From Ignavibacteriales bacterium (GTDB lineage: Bacteria; Bacteroidota; Ignavibacteria; Ignavibacteriales; Ignavibacteriaceae): a stretch of 64,000 bases of DNA. The DNA lies in NCBI GenBank assembly GCA_016707285.1, contig JADJIA010000001.1, forward strand, positions 1 to 64,000. Direction: 5' to 3'. Positions 43,001-50,760 of this stretch are shown in pieces. A program made the position numbers and the translations under genes. The stretch's first letter is position 1. Each line of letters starts with the position of its first letter. A model generated the notes under the pieces. The model saw nothing but the letters and a program-made list of their open reading frames with translations, did no database searches and was not told where the DNA came from.

Positions 43001-44046
43001 TTAAACTGAAGATATATTTCAACGAAAAATACAGACAACGCGATAAAACATTTTCAAATGCAAGGATGGTAAGGAACATTGCAGAGGCAGCGATGAAAAG
43101 GCACCTGCTCAGACTTGTTGAGATTCCCAACGAAAATTTAACGGATGAAATATCAAAAACAATCACTCACGAAGACATTATTGAACTCGCTCCTGTAGCT
43201 TCTAAAAAACAGGTACGGGTAGAAGGCGATCAGGCTCTTCTTGAACAGCATTTAAAAGAATTAGAGTCGTTAACAGGTCTTGGCGAAGTTAAAAAAGCCA
43301 CTGAGAAACTGATCAGCTCACTCAAAATTGCTAAAATGCGTGAAGAGCGCGGACTTAAAGTAATCAAAAAGAATCTTCATGTAGTATTTATGGGAAACCC
43401 CGGTACCGGTAAAACCACAGTCGCCAGACTTCTCAGCAAAGTATATAAAGAACTCGGTTTGCTGGAAAAGGGTCATTTGGTTGAAGTTGACAGATCTTCG
43501 CTCGTTGCCGGATATCAAGGACAAACTGCACAGAAAACAGAAGATGTTATCAAAAAAGCACTCGGTGGAACCTTGTTTATCGATGAGGCTTATACTCTTT
43601 CCAGAGGATCAAATGATTTTGGTCAGGAAGCTATCGACACTCTTCTAAAGAGGATGGAAGATTATTCAGACCAACTCGTTGTAATAGTGGCAGGTTATCC
43701 AAATGAAATGAGGAATTTCCTCGATTCAAACCCGGGATTACAAAGTCGCTTTACAAATTTTTTCATGTTCGAAGATTATACCCCAAATGAAATGATCAAT
43801 ATTACAAAGGTTTTGGCGGATAAAAGCGGATATAAACTTGATGAGACTGCTGTCGAGCATTTACAAGGTGTTTTTCAAGAAATTTATGAGAATAGAGACA
43901 GTAATTTTGGGAATGCAAGAACGGTAAGAAATGTTCTTTATAAAGCAATTGGGAACCAGGAGGAACGAATACTTACACTCTCAAATCTGAGTGATGAAGA
44001 CCTCGTTAAGATTACTGTGGAGGATGTTCAGAATCTTGATATTTAA
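40042..44046 (+). CDS. TPR protein with three tandem CbxX/CfqX-type AAA+ ATPase domains
   Basis: A 1334-residue cytosolic protein. Residues ~1-270 contain TPR-like helical repeats (DFKSARDAATKLLESFPNDPEANYIFALV; EVSDALEYSNLAVKLNDKDPN are both read as TPRs, shown here only to mark residues 20-80). A low-complexity linker follows (~270-330), then a beta-rich domain (~335-460) ending near VKWFILGF. Three AAA+ domains of ~287 residues each have Walker A motifs GNPGTGKTTVAR at ~543, ~829 and ~1118, each followed by a FIDEAYTL Walker B and an SRF arginine motif, all intact. Domains of this type occur in rubisco activase CbbX, SpoVK and, with N-terminal TPRs, EccA of ESX secretion; three in a row is unusual. 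The frame opens at TTG 40027; I prefer ATG 40042. It follows groEL but past a terminator. Likely a substrate-remodelling ATPase; target unknown. Confidence 0.85.
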   Translation: MNQVLTSKDIQQLKDQVSQYLKKSDFKSARDAATKLLESFPNDPEANYIFALVCLENYEVSDALEYSNLAVKLNDKDPNSRFFRGMIQYRMGMYESALSDFDYVINLSAEYGAKSLEYKTSCLAALGKYQDAMRFYDTTVSIDTTLSQRKPKLREWLKNLTGHKSTFLSKLLAPTGDYLLDAEDALIYKEYWYAEYAAKKVTEESTESEKTGKAKLIQLKVCFAQFKILQAKTLLQELHALLPGNPALIEFAVKMAEIESSNSQNRPSEKIEEINQPGAPAVEETSTPKKADPQGIIDLSPGSKKDSKVTESQSDKASKPVTQGSSPGKRTDFEIIKGVKFKAYFARTFDLSENLKSGRKYYVHQFNAPAQGFIAVEVIVNNPYFEKKDVSVDGQAFWYVNEKQIGESNFELQIESGWSNVAVVQSWGTGNPGFWNAGQGRVEIFLNNELVCVKWFILGFSVIYDLEHYDINEIEEAESMEEFHNDGELSVEKVLATLDGFIGLGSVKQTMRDFVDYLNFVQERKKLGLRTKEGLSVNSVFLGNPGTGKTTVARVIGDIFKAMNLLPKGHIVECDRAALVGQYVGETAQKTEKMIEDAMGGILFIDEAYTLVKKGGSGQDFGQEAIDTLLKRMEDKAGEFVTIVAGYPGEMNDFLESNPGMKSRFTQFFQFDDYTPEELFQIFEMMASKEDYTLSKQAKELLIKEFMNLYRNRDKTFGNGRLVRNTYDDAKMRLSKRYLKLPPGMRSEASLTTFEPEDIAAVFKKEEGKLVDVGINEEKLEESLAKLNGLMGLTLVKKEINELVKIARFYSERSENLQNKFSDHIVFLGNPGTGKTTVARIFSDIYSALGILPKGHLVETDRQNLVSSYVGQTAAKTTELINQSIGGTLFIDEAYTLVKAGDNSGSDFGKEAIDTLLKRMEDDRGKFIVIAAGYTEDMEKFLESNVGLKSRFTKFILFEDYTPDELVNIAVNIFKSKDLVMAAETMVKLKIYFNEKYRQRDKTFSNARMVRNIAEAAMKRHLLRLVEIPNENLTDEISKTITHEDIIELAPVASKKQVRVEGDQALLEQHLKELESLTGLGEVKKATEKLISSLKIAKMREERGLKVIKKNLHVVFMGNPGTGKTTVARLLSKVYKELGLLEKGHLVEVDRSSLVAGYQGQTAQKTEDVIKKALGGTLFIDEAYTLSRGSNDFGQEAIDTLLKRMEDYSDQLVVIVAGYPNEMRNFLDSNPGLQSRFTNFFMFEDYTPNEMINITKVLADKSGYKLDETAVEHLQGVFQEIYENRDSNFGNARTVRNVLYKAIGNQEERILTLSNLSDEDLVKITVEDVQNLDI

Positions 44047-44049
44047 TTA

Positions 44050-44817
44050 TTAAAGATCACTTTCTGCAGCGGCTTCCTCGATCATTTTATGGGCTAAATC
44101 TTTACCAAGATATCTATCGATGATTGAATGCAGCAGGTACAATATTGGTGTCAGGAAAATCGCAATGGAAAGTTTGTATATATAATTGACGATGCCTATA
44201 GCCAATACCAAAGCAATACTCCAATCAGCTCCAAAATAGAAGGCAATAAAAAGAACAACAAAACTGTCGATGAATTGGGATACAAGAGTTGAGCCTGTGG
44301 CTCTTGCCCAAATCCACTTGTTACCGGTATGTTTCCTTACCCACTGAAAAACCGTCACATCTATCAACTGTCCTATTAGAAACGCGACAAGCGATCCAAT
44401 AATAATCCACAATCCTTGTCCAAATATCACATTAAATGCAGAATCCATATTCACCTGTCCGGCAGGTGTATCTCTTATTATCCAAAAATCAGCGGGTACA
44501 AGTCCCATCGAAAAATAGACCATAACATAGGCATAACCAATAAGTCCGGCTGAAATAAAAGAGAGTAGTTTAACTCCCCTTCTGCCAAAATATTCGTTTA
44601 TGATATCTGTAAAAATGAAAACCACAGGCCAAAGGAGTACTCCTGCCGTGAGGTTAAATGAAAGATTTTCCTGTCCAAAAAATGAGAGAGAAACGGGTGA
44701 GAGACCAAATGTTTTCTCAAGTGAGAAAATTTTAACTCCAATAAATTCTGCGAGAACGGCATTCGAAACAAAAAACATCCCCAGGAAGAGGAAAAGAAGG
44801 TTCTTTTTATCTTTCAT
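44050..44817 (-). CDS. yhhQ: Queuosine precursor transporter (YhhQ/VUT family)
   Basis: A 255-residue membrane protein with about six helices. Family motifs are NAVLAEFIGVKIF near the N terminus, PVVFIFTDIINEYFGRRGVK, and SQFIDSFVVLFIAFY in the C-terminal half. YhhQ imports 7-cyano-7-deazaguanine or 7-aminomethyl-7-deazaguanine for queuosine synthesis in tRNA. Other queuosine genes are not in the window. Convergent with the triple-AAA gene, with a 3-base gap. Confidence 0.9.
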   Translation of the reverse strand: MKDKKNLLFLFLGMFFVSNAVLAEFIGVKIFSLEKTFGLSPVSLSFFGQENLSFNLTAGVLLWPVVFIFTDIINEYFGRRGVKLLSFISAGLIGYAYVMVYFSMGLVPADFWIIRDTPAGQVNMDSAFNVIFGQGLWIIIGSLVAFLIGQLIDVTVFQWVRKHTGNKWIWARATGSTLVSQFIDSFVVLFIAFYFGADWSIALVLAIGIVNYIYKLSIAIFLTPILYLLHSIIDRYLGKDLAHKMIEEAAAESDL

Positions 44818-44847
44818 ATATCTGACTTTCGTGGATGTTAATGGTTT

Positions 44848-45561
44848 CTATTCGTAGAAGGCTTTTACATAAAACTCGATCTCATCGATCATTTTTTCAC
44901 TTATTGTGAAAGTTACATATTCAGCAAAATTATTGAGGATAATCAGGCTGTTGATTCCGGCATCTTTTTCTTCAAGCTTCACGATTTGTTTGCTTACATT
45001 TTTATTAAGTATTGAGATACTCTCGTATATATCCATCAAACCGTTCATCTCCCAATCAGGCTCCTGTCCCTTCTTAAACCTTATATACTGAGACAACAAG
45101 TAGAGGGAAAAAACTCTTAACTGAGTTTCATCAAGAGTAGCAAAAGGAAGATGGCTGTGAAGCAGTGGCTTCAGTCTTCCCATTATAGGACAACCGCTGG
45201 AGACCATAAATATACCCAGGAGACTACTGACGCCTGATTGCACCGAGGTGTGTTTTGCAAAGTTTCTCGAAGTTGTTTCAACTTCCACTTCAACAGTGTC
45301 AAACGAACTAAAATCATTAAACTCCCGGATAAGTTTGTGGAGATTTAATGCGAGCGGGCAGTAGCTGTGGATATCACGATCAAGCGGGCAGTGTGAGCAA
45401 GAAAAATTTTCGAGAAGCGCCCAATCTGTCTCAAGGAGCTCGTTGTCCTTGTGCATGATGCTGAGATCAGACCTAAGTAATTCCACAGTGAATTCTTTAG
45501 TTTCATTGTGTGGAAGTTTAAAGTGATATGTAAACGATAGTGTTTCTTCTTCAGGCATCAT
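44848..45561 (-). CDS. Unknown protein with CxxC...CPLALNL motif
   Basis: A 237-residue protein I do not recognise with certainty. The N-terminal ~60 residues look like a beta-rich domain (LSFTYHFKLPHNETKEFTVEL). Four Cys/His-rich positions follow in NFSCSHCPLDRDIHSYCPLALNL, given as residues ~52-75, resembling a metal-binding knot. A helical half then contains VSSGCPIMGRLKPLLHSHLPF and ends with long amphipathic helices. No signal peptide and no membrane helix. It lies 30 bases upstream of yhhQ in the same direction, so they may be co-transcribed; the connection is unclear. Confidence 0.6.
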   Translation of the reverse strand: MMPEEETLSFTYHFKLPHNETKEFTVELLRSDLSIMHKDNELLETDWALLENFSCSHCPLDRDIHSYCPLALNLHKLIREFNDFSSFDTVEVEVETTSRNFAKHTSVQSGVSSLLGIFMVSSGCPIMGRLKPLLHSHLPFATLDETQLRVFSLYLLSQYIRFKKGQEPDWEMNGLMDIYESISILNKNVSKQIVKLEEKDAGINSLIILNNFAEYVTFTISEKMIDEIEFYVKAFYE

Positions 45562-45675
45562 TCTTTACCGGAAATTTTTGAACCTTTTGTTTGCTAATAT
45601 ACTCTAAACAATTGTTATAAAAAAAACAGACAAAAAAATCGTTTAACTTATAATAGTTTTATTTAACAAAACACA

Positions 45676-45706
45676 AAAAAAAAGCGATGATGTTAATCAC
45701 CGCTTT
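45676..45706 (-). terminator. Terminator after the toastrack protein gene
   Basis: On the minus strand AAAGCG, an imperfect inner stem TGAT/ATCA, CGCTTT, then a run of T. It lies about 35 bases after the stop at 45740. Confidence 0.65.
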
Positions 45707-45739
45707 CTAATATTTTGAAAGGTTAAACCTGTCGGAGAG

Positions 45740-46663
45740 TTATTCTTTCCTTAGTTGAAGGCTGCTGACACCTCCATCAATGTAAATTGTTATGACATCA
45801 CCCACTCCGGTGAAATTATCTGAATAGATAGCTTCTCCTTTTTCAGTAAAACCCGGAGGAGTTCTGAAATTGCTTAAAGCCATCGAGTTAACAATTTTTA
45901 CCTGCGAGTCTTTTTTAATGATTATTTCAATACTGCTGGCACCACAATCAACTCTTATTTCACTGCCGCCAACCGCTGCATTTGGCAGGAAAAGTTTGGT
46001 TGAACTTGCCCCAAGTTCCAACCGAAGTTTACGAAAAAAGAGATTACTTACATTCAACTCGAGATCCGCTGCTCCCATTTGAAAAGAAATGTCTTCATAA
46101 AATGGTTTAGGATGCAAATTTAATTCAACCAACGCAGCAAAAGTAGTGTCGTCTGTGTCAAAGTTAAATTCGGCCATTTCCACATTTAAATCAGCTCTCC
46201 CTCCGGAGATTTCGTTGTGAATCGTAAATCTCCGTCCACTTCTGTCAGTACGAAGGGTCATCAGATTGGTATCTTTGCTCGATACAATATACTTCCCTGC
46301 TCCACCATCAAAAGCCAGATCGACAAATTTGATTGTTGTATCAAATGGTTCGGTTTTTAGCGATATAAGTTCGCTTCTGTTTTTTGATGAATTAACATGC
46401 GAGAAAATTTTCTTTGGGAAATATTGAATCGTCGCAGTAATGGTCAGTATAAAAAAGGCAAGGGCAAATCCCGCCAGGCCCGCCAAAACATTGCGTGCAA
46501 TCATATTCTTTGTAAGGTAGATTACACCGGCTGCAACGAGCAACAGTGGCCAAAGTTTTCTTATTTCAGGGAAATAAAAATCATAGTCACCAAAATTTTT
46601 GATCAGGAGAAGAACTCCCAACCCGAGGAAAAAAATCCCCCAGAATATTTTACTCGGTTTCAT
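45740..46663 (-). CDS. LiaF-like toastrack-domain membrane protein (LiaI-type TM plus DUF2154-like)
   Basis: A 307-residue protein. The N-terminal ~95 residues hold four short helices of the LiaI/DUF5668 type (FWGIFFLGLGVLLLIKNF, then LWPLLLVAAGVIYL). The rest is a repetitive beta structure (DLAFDGGAGKYIVSS, FQMGAADLELNVSN, LELGASSTKLFL, VDCGASSIEIII), the toastrack fold of LiaF and related envelope-stress proteins. Such proteins partner PspC-domain proteins in sensing membrane damage. It overlaps the pspC-domain gene by 14 bases, so the pair is translationally coupled. Confidence 0.8.
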   Translation of the reverse strand: MKPSKIFWGIFFLGLGVLLLIKNFGDYDFYFPEIRKLWPLLLVAAGVIYLTKNMIARNVLAGLAGFALAFFILTITATIQYFPKKIFSHVNSSKNRSELISLKTEPFDTTIKFVDLAFDGGAGKYIVSSKDTNLMTLRTDRSGRRFTIHNEISGGRADLNVEMAEFNFDTDDTTFAALVELNLHPKPFYEDISFQMGAADLELNVSNLFFRKLRLELGASSTKLFLPNAAVGGSEIRVDCGASSIEIIIKKDSQVKIVNSMALSNFRTPPGFTEKGEAIYSDNFTGVGDVITIYIDGGVSSLQLRKE

Positions 46664-47081
46664 TTTTTACTCCAATCTTTTTTTTCCTTCCACTAACAAT
46701 TATCCACACGCCAAGGAGCACAAGGATCAGAGGGAATGAATCTTCAATATCAAATTGTGGAACAAAATTGTCAAGTCCGAATAATACTCCCACCACGATA
46801 AGGATAACTCCAAGAATAACTGAGAATTTCTCTTTTGTCTCTGAAGGAGCAACAGGAGTATAAGGGATCGAGTTCTCTGATTTCATATCAAACCTCATAA
46901 CTTGATCCGGGATGATTACCATGCCGACTATATAAAGGATTAGACCTACTCCATTAAAAAGAGTGAGTGCAATAAATGCAAACCGAACAATTACGGGATC
47001 TATTTCAAAATACTCCGCAATCCCGCCGGCAACTCCGCCGATCATTCTTTCTCTTCTTGATCTATATATTCGCTTTTCCAT
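46650..47081 (-). CDS. pspC: PspC-domain membrane protein with LiaI-type C-terminal helices
   Basis: A 143-residue protein. The N-terminal PspC domain has RERMIGGVAGGIAEYFEIDP and a helix through GVGLILYIVGMVIIP; a hydrophilic segment (~70-90) and two more helices of the LiaI type (GVILIVVGVLFGLDNF; FPLILVLLGVWIIV) follow. PspC proteins act as membrane sensors in phage-shock responses. Together with the coupled toastrack gene this is a PspC-toastrack module, physically separate from the PspA gene at 29.3 kb. Confidence 0.85.
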   Translation of the reverse strand: MEKRIYRSRRERMIGGVAGGIAEYFEIDPVIVRFAFIALTLFNGVGLILYIVGMVIIPDQVMRFDMKSENSIPYTPVAPSETKEKFSVILGVILIVVGVLFGLDNFVPQFDIEDSFPLILVLLGVWIIVSGRKKKIGVKNETE

Positions 47082-47192
47082 TTTGGACTCCTGATTGTTT
47101 ACGGTGTAAAATTAAGTCCACAAGTCATTTATTCTAAACTATTAATGATAAATGGTTTTTAAGTTGGATAAACGCATTATATCCATGATTTT

Positions 47193-48533
47193 CTACCCGG
47201 CTTTTATCGACAGCTGCTTCACTTTAAGGAAGAACCTTGTGTTTAACATTAATGAGGATGCAACCAGACTTATTGACAAACCATACCATACTCCTTCAGT
47301 CCCAAGTCCCATCGGAAATCCGAGCAGATATGCAGATGGTAAACCAATCACCCAGTATGCAATAAAAGTGATTACAGTGGGAATTTTGACATCGGTTATC
47401 CCTCTCAGATTTCCAAGAGCAATGGCCTGTGTCCCATCAAAAATCTGAAAAAAAGCCGCAATCATCAGCAATTTTGGGGCAAACATCACTACTTCTGCGT
47501 CTGATGTATAAAGTGTCGGGATTAATTCATTAAACACAATGAAACTTAAACCGGCAAAAATCATAAATGAAGCTCCCATGAAAAGTGCGACAGAGCCGGC
47601 TCTTTTTACCCCCGTAATGTCGCCCGCCCCAAGAGCATTTCCCACTCTTATCGTTCCGGCAGTTGATAATCCCAAACACGCTAAATAAGTGATAGAAGAT
47701 ACATTTAACGCAATCTGATGCGATGCAAGTTCATCCTTCCCTATCCACCCAACCATAAAAGCAGCAGTGGCAAAACAACCAACTTCAAAAAAATATTGAA
47801 ATCCGCTTGGCACTCCAATTCTAAGAATTTCTTTGCCAATTTCATTTATTCCTTTAAATGGAAAAACTTTCAAATTAAATCGTGTGAATTCAGTATTTTT
47901 ATGGACAAATAATGCGAGACTGATTAACATGAAAATTCTGGAGCCCAGAGTTGCAATCCCGGCACCATCAAGACCCATCGGTTCAATTCCCAGATTTCCA
48001 TAAATAAAAATCCAGTTGAAAAAAATATTAAAAAAATTTGCAAGTATTGCCACTACCATTGCCGGACGGGTGAACGACAACCCTTCAATGAATTGTTTGT
48101 ATGCAGTAAATACCAGCATCGGGATAGTTGATAACGAGATAATCTGTGTGTAACTAACAGCAAGTTTCGCAACTTCGGGAGGTTGATCCATATATGGAAT
48201 TAATTCAGCCCCAAAGAAGGTAATCAGATTAAGGATCACACCTGTAAAAAAACTTACCCAAATCCCCTGCTGAAATACAACTGAACATTTTTCCCGGTCC
48301 GCTGACCCTACTGCAATTGCAACCAATGGGGTCATCGCCATCACTATTCCAAGACCAATAACCGTGATGATAAAAAAGAAACCAACACTTATTGAGGAGG
48401 CTGCCAAAGGGGCATCACCAATCCTCCCTACCATTACAGAATCCACCACCCCCATCATAACAAACCCGATTTGGGTGACTACAACTGGCAGTGCTAACGA
48501 CAAGGTTTCTTTAAATTGATTTTTGTAAGACAT
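47193..48533 (-). CDS. MATE family efflux transporter
   Basis: A 446-residue, 12-helix multidrug and toxic compound extrusion protein of the NorM/DinF type. The N-terminal half has ALPVVVTQIGFVMMGVVDSVMVGRIG and the pseudo-repeat in the second half has GVPSGFQYFFEVGCFATAAFMVGWIG; length and two-fold organisation are normal. It exchanges Na+ or H+ for cationic drugs or metabolites. Monocistronic. Confidence 0.92.
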   Translation of the reverse strand: MSYKNQFKETLSLALPVVVTQIGFVMMGVVDSVMVGRIGDAPLAASSISVGFFFIITVIGLGIVMAMTPLVAIAVGSADREKCSVVFQQGIWVSFFTGVILNLITFFGAELIPYMDQPPEVAKLAVSYTQIISLSTIPMLVFTAYKQFIEGLSFTRPAMVVAILANFFNIFFNWIFIYGNLGIEPMGLDGAGIATLGSRIFMLISLALFVHKNTEFTRFNLKVFPFKGINEIGKEILRIGVPSGFQYFFEVGCFATAAFMVGWIGKDELASHQIALNVSSITYLACLGLSTAGTIRVGNALGAGDITGVKRAGSVALFMGASFMIFAGLSFIVFNELIPTLYTSDAEVVMFAPKLLMIAAFFQIFDGTQAIALGNLRGITDVKIPTVITFIAYWVIGLPSAYLLGFPMGLGTEGVWYGLSISLVASSLMLNTRFFLKVKQLSIKAG

Positions 48534-48603
48534 TTTTTCTAAAATAATTGAACCGTAAAATTAAAAATCTGAATCAACAAATAACACAAACAAAACATTT
48601 TCT

Positions 48604-48634
48604 TTTGTAATATTTTGTAAAATATCTACATTTG
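48604..48634 (+). promoter_or_regulatory. Bacteroidota-type promoter for the tRNA-Ser pair
   Basis: TTTG at 48604-48607, a 19-base spacer, TACATTTG at 48627-48634: an exact match to TTTG-N19-21-TAnnTTTG. The predicted start lies ~25 bases before tRNA-Ser(CGA). Confidence 0.7.
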
Positions 48635-48666
48635 TAATCTGTTTATTCTGGAATTGCAGAAAATAA

Positions 48667-48757
48667 GGAGAGATGGCAGAGTGGTTGAATGCGGCGGTCT
48701 CGAAAACCGTTGTGGGCTTATAGTTCACCGGGAGTTCGAATCTCCCTCTCTCCGCCA
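48667..48757 (+). tRNA. tRNA-Ser (CGA)
   Basis: Acceptor GGAGAGA pairs with TCTCTCC; anticodon loop CTCGAAA (anticodon CGA); long class II variable arm; T arm GGAGTTCGAATCTCC; discriminator G and encoded CCA (48755-48757). Confidence 0.96.
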
Positions 48758-48792
48758 ACAAAACAGTTGTTTTTACCCCGTTTGGGTAGTAC

Positions 48793-48879
48793 GGAAAGGT
48801 GCTAGAGTGGTTGAATAGGCTCGCCTGGAAAGCGTGTGTACTTTTACCGGTACCGAGGGTTCGAATCCCTCCCTTTCCG
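48793..48879 (+). tRNA. tRNA-Ser (GGA)
   Basis: Acceptor GGAAAGG pairs with CCTTTCC; anticodon loop CTGGAAA (anticodon GGA); long variable arm; T arm GGGTTCGAATCCC; discriminator G; CCA not encoded. The anticodon stem CTCGC/GCGTG has one T-T mismatch. Confidence 0.94.
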
Positions 48880-48890
48880 CACAATAAATT

Positions 48891-48930
48891 CCCCTTGAGA
48901 GACGAAATGTCTTTCAAGGGGTTTTTTATT
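48891..48930 (+). terminator. Terminator after the tRNA-Ser pair
   Basis: Stem CCCCTTGA / TCAAGGGG with inner pairing AGAC/GTCT, then TTTTTTATTTT. Confidence 0.8.
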
Positions 48931-49033
48931 TTAAATCTTTTTATTCCGGTTTATGAAAATAGTTGATAAAGAGTTTCCTATTTTATTGTTAAATTAATTC
49001 CAATGTTTATTCAATAATTTTAGTGAGACCACA

Positions 49034-49873
49034 ATGAGTTATACCATCCGCAAAATAATTCCAAAAGAGATTAAACTTTTCATGGATTGGGCTGAAAAAG
49101 AGGGCTGGAACCCCGGATTGAATGATGGTCGGGCATTTCTCTTCACAGACCCGGCAGGTTTTCTTGTCGGTGAACTCGACGGAGAGATTATCGCTATTAA
49201 ATCTGCAATCAGATATGGAAATGAATTCGGTTTTATGGGATTCTACATTGTGAAACCGGAATTTAGAGGAAAGGGATATGGATACAAACTTTGGTGGGAA
49301 GGTTTTAACAGAGTTATGAATATCCCCTCAGGAATGGATGGTGTTCCGGAACAGCAGGAAAATTACATTAAATCCGGATACGATTTTGCATATCGACAAA
49401 TCAGATTCGAGGGTAAAGATATTATCCCTAAAGCTTCCTTTAATGTTCAACCCGTGGTTGAAGCTGATCTTTGTAATATTCTTGACTACGATAAAACCAT
49501 TTTCCCTGCTTCAAGAGCGGCTTTTATCAAAGAGTGGGTAATGATGCCACAAAGTCTCACACTTAAAATTGATGAGGGAGTAACAATAAAAGGCTACGGG
49601 ACGATTAGAAAATGTGTAAATGGTGGTTTCAAAATAGGACCACTTTTTGCTGATAACGAGGTTTACGCAAAACAACTTTTCTTGAGTTTAATTGATTTTG
49701 CCGAAGGAAACCCTGTGTATATCGACACTCCGGAAATAAACCACCATGCCGTTGAACTCGCAAAAGCCTACGGGATGAAACCTGTATTTGAAACTGCGAG
49801 GATGTATCATGGAGGGAATCCTGAAAGGCGTCGGGAAAAAATATATGGAGTAACTTCTTTCGAACTGGGTTGA
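49034..49873 (+). CDS. GNAT family N-acetyltransferase (two-domain)
   Basis: A 279-residue protein. The N-terminal ~140 residues form a GNAT domain, with acetyl-CoA motif A as FYIVKPEFRGKGYGYKLW near residue 75. The C-terminal ~135 residues are a second GNAT-like/DUF1248-type domain (AFIKEWVMMPQSLTLKI, GYGTIRKCVNGGFKIGPLFAD) as in YitH-like proteins. Substrate unknown. Its stop and that of the convergent next gene are one base apart, with no terminator between. Confidence 0.85.
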   Translation: MSYTIRKIIPKEIKLFMDWAEKEGWNPGLNDGRAFLFTDPAGFLVGELDGEIIAIKSAIRYGNEFGFMGFYIVKPEFRGKGYGYKLWWEGFNRVMNIPSGMDGVPEQQENYIKSGYDFAYRQIRFEGKDIIPKASFNVQPVVEADLCNILDYDKTIFPASRAAFIKEWVMMPQSLTLKIDEGVTIKGYGTIRKCVNGGFKIGPLFADNEVYAKQLFLSLIDFAEGNPVYIDTPEINHHAVELAKAYGMKPVFETARMYHGGNPERRREKIYGVTSFELG

Positions 49874-49874
49874 T

Positions 49875-50354
49875 TTACCTCCTGGTTACCAGGGTAAAGG
49901 TCATCACACGACTATTCGTTCCGGCATTGTTATCCAATGTCACTCTGAAACTCCTTTTATTGAGTTTGAGGTACGATATTTTATTTGGATAGTCGTGTGA
50001 TTTATTTTCAAATACTGCTAATGTATCGTTAAGAACCACATTTTGAAAAATGACCGGCTTCTTGTTGTGTGGAACATCAGCGATATATACAAGTTTTTTG
50101 TCCAACCATTTAATCGTGAGTTTTTCAGTAACTTTTTTGTTGTTTGATTTAATATGGTATCCCTCTCCCGACAGAATTGAATCGGAAATGATATTCCAGG
50201 TTTCAAATTGTTCAACATTTGCCGTCACTCTCGACCATTTCCCTTTTAACCAGCCAAGTTTTTTTAACGAAACTGCATCTTGAGCATTGACGAGAAAACT
50301 CGTTGCAAAAAATGTAACCAACAAAACAACAATCAGTGTACTGAACTTATTCAT
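49875..50354 (-). CDS. Secreted DUF6265-like protein
   Basis: A 159-residue protein with a signal peptide (residues 1-~24 ending LVNAQ). The mature part is beta-rich, starting LGWLKGKWSR and FETWNIISDSILSGEGYHI, with NKISYLKLNKRSFRVTL near the end, a lipocalin-like pattern seen in DUF6265. No catalytic motif. It begins one base after the VOC gene stop, so the two are one operon. Confidence 0.65.
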   Translation of the reverse strand: MNKFSTLIVVLLVTFFATSFLVNAQDAVSLKKLGWLKGKWSRVTANVEQFETWNIISDSILSGEGYHIKSNNKKVTEKLTIKWLDKKLVYIADVPHNKKPVIFQNVVLNDTLAVFENKSHDYPNKISYLKLNKRSFRVTLDNNAGTNSRVMTFTLVTRR

Positions 50355-50355
50355 G

Positions 50356-50727
50356 TTATTTAACGGAATGAAGGGCTATCTTATTGCCTTCTGTGTCCAA
50401 AAAATAAGCCATGTAACCATACTCCGGTGAAATTTCAACTTTTTGCAGAAGTATTACACCTCCGGCATTTGGCACTCTGCCAAGCACTACATCAAGATCG
50501 GGGTTTCCATTTAAATAGATCAGTGCACCTTCAGTACTTGGAGTATAATCCGGACCTTTACACAAAGCCCCCGATACACTTCCTTTTCCTTCTCCCGGGA
50601 AGAATGCCATTTCATGTCCCCATACTTCTGCAAGAGTCATCTCTATCTTAAGAATCTCTTCGTAAAACTTTTTTGCTCTTTTGAGGTCCTTTACAGGGAT
50701 TTCAAACCACATTATTACCTGATCCAT
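50356..50727 (-). CDS. VOC (glyoxalase/bleomycin resistance) superfamily protein
   Basis: A 123-residue vicinal-oxygen-chelate fold protein: IMWFEIPVKDLKRAKKFYEEIL at the start, EMAFFPGEGKGSVSGALCKG in the middle, and a C-terminal GYMAYFLDTEGNKIALHSV. ATG 50727 has AGGAG five bases ahead; the GTG at 50733 was rejected. The residues that normally bind metal in true glyoxalases are not all evident, as in many VOC proteins of unknown substrate. Confidence 0.82.
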   Translation of the reverse strand: MDQVIMWFEIPVKDLKRAKKFYEEILKIEMTLAEVWGHEMAFFPGEGKGSVSGALCKGPDYTPSTEGALIYLNGNPDLDVVLGRVPNAGGVILLQKVEISPEYGYMAYFLDTEGNKIALHSVK

Positions 50728-50760
50728 AACCACTCCTTATGTTGTGTTTGCTGTTAACTG

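Noticed and set aside
40042..44046. ESX/type VII secretion locus based on the EccA-like domain plan
   Set aside because: No EccB-E, WXG100 or mycosin genes are nearby, and the triple AAA arrangement differs from EccA.
48561..48917. 118-residue minus-strand open frame
   Set aside because: It runs antisense through the two tRNA-Ser genes; the frame is a by-product of tRNA sequence.
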